This document shows positions 61,712 to 64,000 of a stretch of DNA of 64,000 bases, piece by piece. The position numbers and the translations under genes were made by a program. This DNA comes from CAIKZZ01 sp035604595 (lineage in GTDB: Bacteria > Pseudomonadota > Gammaproteobacteria > Steroidobacterales > Steroidobacteraceae), in assembly GCA_035604595.1 (NCBI GenBank), contig DATNIE010000021.1, forward strand, positions 38,766-102,765, given 5' to 3'. Under the pieces are notes generated by a model. The model searched no databases and was not told where the DNA came from. It saw only the letters and a program-made list of their open reading frames with translations. The number at the start of each line of letters is the position of its first letter. Position 1 is the first letter of the stretch.

Positions 61712-62920
61712 ATGCTGAGTGCGGCCGAACAGCTGATCGAGCTCAAGCGCGGAGCGCAGGAGATCCTTCTCGAGGCGGACCTCAAGCGCAAGCTCGCGCG
61801 CGGCAAGCCGTTGACGGTCAAGGCGGGATTTGATCCGACCGCGCCCGATCTGCACCTCGGCCACACCGTACTCGTCAACAAGATGCGGCAGTTCCAGGTG
61901 CTCGGCCACGAGGTCGTGTTCCTGATCGGCGATTTCACCGGGATGATCGGCGACCCGAGCGGCAAGAATGCTACCCGGCCGCGGCTGACGCGCGACGAGA
62001 TCGAGGCCAATGCCCGTACCTACGAGCACCAGATCTACAAGATCCTGGACCCCACCCGCACCAGGATCGACTTCAATTCGCGCTGGACGGTCGCGCTCGG
62101 TGCCGCCGGGATCGTCGAACTCGCGGCGCAGTACACGGTGGCCAGGATGCTCGAGCGCGACGACTTCGCGCGACGCTACAAGAGCGGCCAGCCGATCGCG
62201 GTGCACGAGCTTCTGTACCCGCTGGTGCAGGGCTACGACTCGGTGGCGCTCAAGGCCGACGTCGAGCTCGGCGGCACCGACCAGAAATTCAACCTGCTCG
62301 TCGGCCGTACCCTTCAGGAGAACTATGGCCAGGAGCCGCAGGTCGTGCTGACGATGCCGCTGCTCGAGGGCCTCGACGGCGTGCAGAAGATGTCGAAGTC
62401 ACTCGGCAACTACGTCGGGATCGCCGAGCCCCCGAACGACATGTTCGGGAAGCTCATGTCGATCAGCGATACCCTGATGTGGCGGTATCTCGAGCTCCTC
62501 TCGTTCCGCTCGCTCGCCGAGCTCGACTCGCTCAAGGCGGCGGTCGGGGCGGGCCGCAATCCGCGCGACGTGAAGTTCGAACTCGGGGTCGAAATCGTCG
62601 ACCGCTTCCATGGACCGGGCGCGGGCGCACAGGCGCGCGAGGAATTCATCGCGCGCTTCCGCGATGGCGCCGTCCCGGCGGACGTGCCCGAGCTCGAAAT
62701 CCCGATCGAGGCCGGCGGGGCGAAGCTCGCGACGGTCCTGAAGGAGGCCCAGCTGGTCCCGAGCACCTCGGCGGGCTACCGGCTGATCGAGCAAAGCGCC
62801 GTGCGGCTCGACGGGGAGCGGGTCGCGGACCGCGATCTCATCGTCAAGCCCGGCGGCCCACACCTGCTGCAGGTCGGAAAGCGCGGCTTCGCGCGCGTGA
62901 CCTTGCGCGCAAAAGGCTGA
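61712..62920 (+). CDS. tyrS: Tyrosyl-tRNA synthetase
   Basis: The protein has 402 residues, as expected for the TyrZ-type enzyme. The class I HIGH motif appears as HLGH in PTAPDLHLGHTVLVNK near residues 47-50, GADFT-like Tyr-binding residues follow, and KMSKS lies near 226-230. A C-terminal S4-like RNA-binding domain (about 340-402) shows RLIEQSAVRLDGERV. It charges tRNA-Tyr. It lies just upstream of the rRNA operon, the same order as Pseudomonas. Confidence 0.96.
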   Translation: MLSAAEQLIELKRGAQEILLEADLKRKLARGKPLTVKAGFDPTAPDLHLGHTVLVNKMRQFQVLGHEVVFLIGDFTGMIGDPSGKNATRPRLTRDEIEANARTYEHQIYKILDPTRTRIDFNSRWTVALGAAGIVELAAQYTVARMLERDDFARRYKSGQPIAVHELLYPLVQGYDSVALKADVELGGTDQKFNLLVGRTLQENYGQEPQVVLTMPLLEGLDGVQKMSKSLGNYVGIAEPPNDMFGKLMSISDTLMWRYLELLSFRSLAELDSLKAAVGAGRNPRDVKFELGVEIVDRFHGPGAGAQAREEFIARFRDGAVPADVPELEIPIEAGGAKLATVLKEAQLVPSTSAGYRLIEQSAVRLDGERVADRDLIVKPGGPHLLQVGKRGFARVTLRAKG

Positions 62921-63085
62921 TTTTCAAGCTGCGCGGGGCGCGGGGCGATTACGGCTTTGACACCTCGGAGCGCGGCGATATACTGCGCGCCCCGTGGCGA
63001 GGTCGGCTCGCCGGGATCGGCGAACGACAGGCTCCGCGCCCCTCCGGCGACGAGCCTGCCACCTTGAAAATTGCCCCGTTCGGTG

Positions 63086-63113
63086 TTGACGGACCTGAAA
63101 AGCCGTCTATACT
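63086..63113 (+). promoter_or_regulatory. rRNA operon promoter
   Basis: TTGACG (63086-63091) and TATACT (63108-63113) are 16 nt apart, and a GC-rich discriminator is not obvious. It lies about 220 nt before 16S rRNA in the AT-richer leader. This is the best promoter in the 410-nt gap after tyrS. Confidence 0.8.
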
Positions 63114-63177
63114 GACTGACTCTCTGGCGTTTGCTGCTTAGCAGCGCGCCGACCCCGAAGCCTCCGCGCTGCGGGCG

Positions 63178-63331
63178 TTGTTTAAAAATCAGCAGGTAAT
63201 TTGTGTGGGGACTCGCGTCAAGCGTCATCAGACGCATATTGCGAGTACCAAGTATCCAAGCAAATTTAATTCTCGCCTTTAACAAGCGAGAGTCAGTTGT
63301 TCAGGAGCTTGGGATGAGCTTCTTTAGTTAT
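63178..63331 (+). promoter_or_regulatory. rRNA leader with boxA antitermination and processing elements
   Basis: TTGTTTAAAAA (63178-63188) followed by TTTGTGTGGGG (63200-63210) resembles the E. coli boxA and boxC leader order used for Nus-factor antitermination. A hairpin TCTCGC/GCGAGA (63271-63291) holds a CTTTAACAA loop, a second boxA-like stretch. The rest is the expected RNase III processing stalk region upstream of 16S. Confidence 0.7.

Positions 63332-64000
<669 letters not shown>

Noticed and set aside
63210..63331. tRNA gene in the rRNA leader
   Set aside because: No cloverleaf or T-loop signature (GGTTCGA) is present; the stretch fits a 16S leader.

Overview
The window is a GC-rich chromosomal segment with dense, often overlapping genes. 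It most likely comes from a gammaproteobacterium. The evidence is gene order: pilT-yggS-proC-yggT-yggU, gshB-tonB-yqgE-ruvX-pyrB beside pilG-pilH-pilI-pilJ-chpA-chpC, rsmE-bioA, ampDE, a bactofilin gene near erpA, convergent ppx/ppk, and an M23 peptidase gene divergent from tyrS just before an rRNA operon. This closely follows the Pseudomonas/Xanthomonas arrangement, with several losses and replacements. Only about 670 nt of 16S rRNA is present, so I do not place the organism below class. I see no phage genes, insertion sequences, CRISPR array or tRNA.

Layout: 1-311 is the end of a B12-dependent ribonucleotide reductase with a strong terminator. 378-1991 holds two small conserved genes and a tandem-repeat protein of unknown function. 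2390-7362 holds MltD, a lipoprotein, an L,D-transpeptidase, PpnN and a small hypothetical protein. 7364-13395 holds an orphan ParA-like ATPase, a 29-codon small ORF, HtpG with a heat-shock-like promoter, a lipoprotein FKBP, an amidohydrolase, an alpha/beta hydrolase and an HU protein. 13595-19442 holds yggU-yggT-proC-yggS facing three tandem PilT/PilU-type ATPases. 19464-25219 is a minus-strand block: YceH, PyrK-like, PyrB, RuvX, YqgE, a TonB-like protein and GshB.

25518-34841 is the Pil-Chp chemosensory operon controlling type IV pili: PilG, PilH, PilI, a PilJ-like receptor without the large periplasmic sensor, a 1999-residue ChpA and ChpC. No PilK (CheR) or ChpB (CheB) gene is present. 34906-42073 holds a TPR lipoprotein, PBP1b, RsmE, BioA, AmpD/AmpE and an Imm26-like orphan. 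42075-52687 mixes B12 genes (adenosyltransferase, BtuB under a cobalamin riboswitch, BtuD and BtuC) with an inositol-monophosphatase-family enzyme, a Kef-type antiporter, PdxH, TyrA and a diguanylate cyclase. 52808-62920 holds RppH, a decayed hemJ, a DUF6776-bactofilin pair, glutathione peroxidase, a TfoX-N protein, ErpA, Ppx/Ppk, an M23 peptidase and TyrS. The window closes with an rRNA promoter, an antitermination leader and the first part of 16S rRNA.

Three themes join the genes. First, cobalamin: NrdJ needs B12, and the window encodes regulated uptake and adenosylation but no BtuF. Second, pilus retraction and its control: PilT, PilU, a third paralogue and the Pil-Chp system. Third, cell-wall turnover: MltD, L,D-transpeptidase, AmpD/E, PBP1b, M23 peptidase and bactofilin. 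No clearly new large system stands out. The most unusual items are the repeat-bearing orphan protein, the third retraction ATPase, the receptor without a sensor domain, the internally duplicated ChpA linker, the hemJ remnant, the back-to-back promoter palindrome at btuB and an apparently leaderless L,D-transpeptidase gene.
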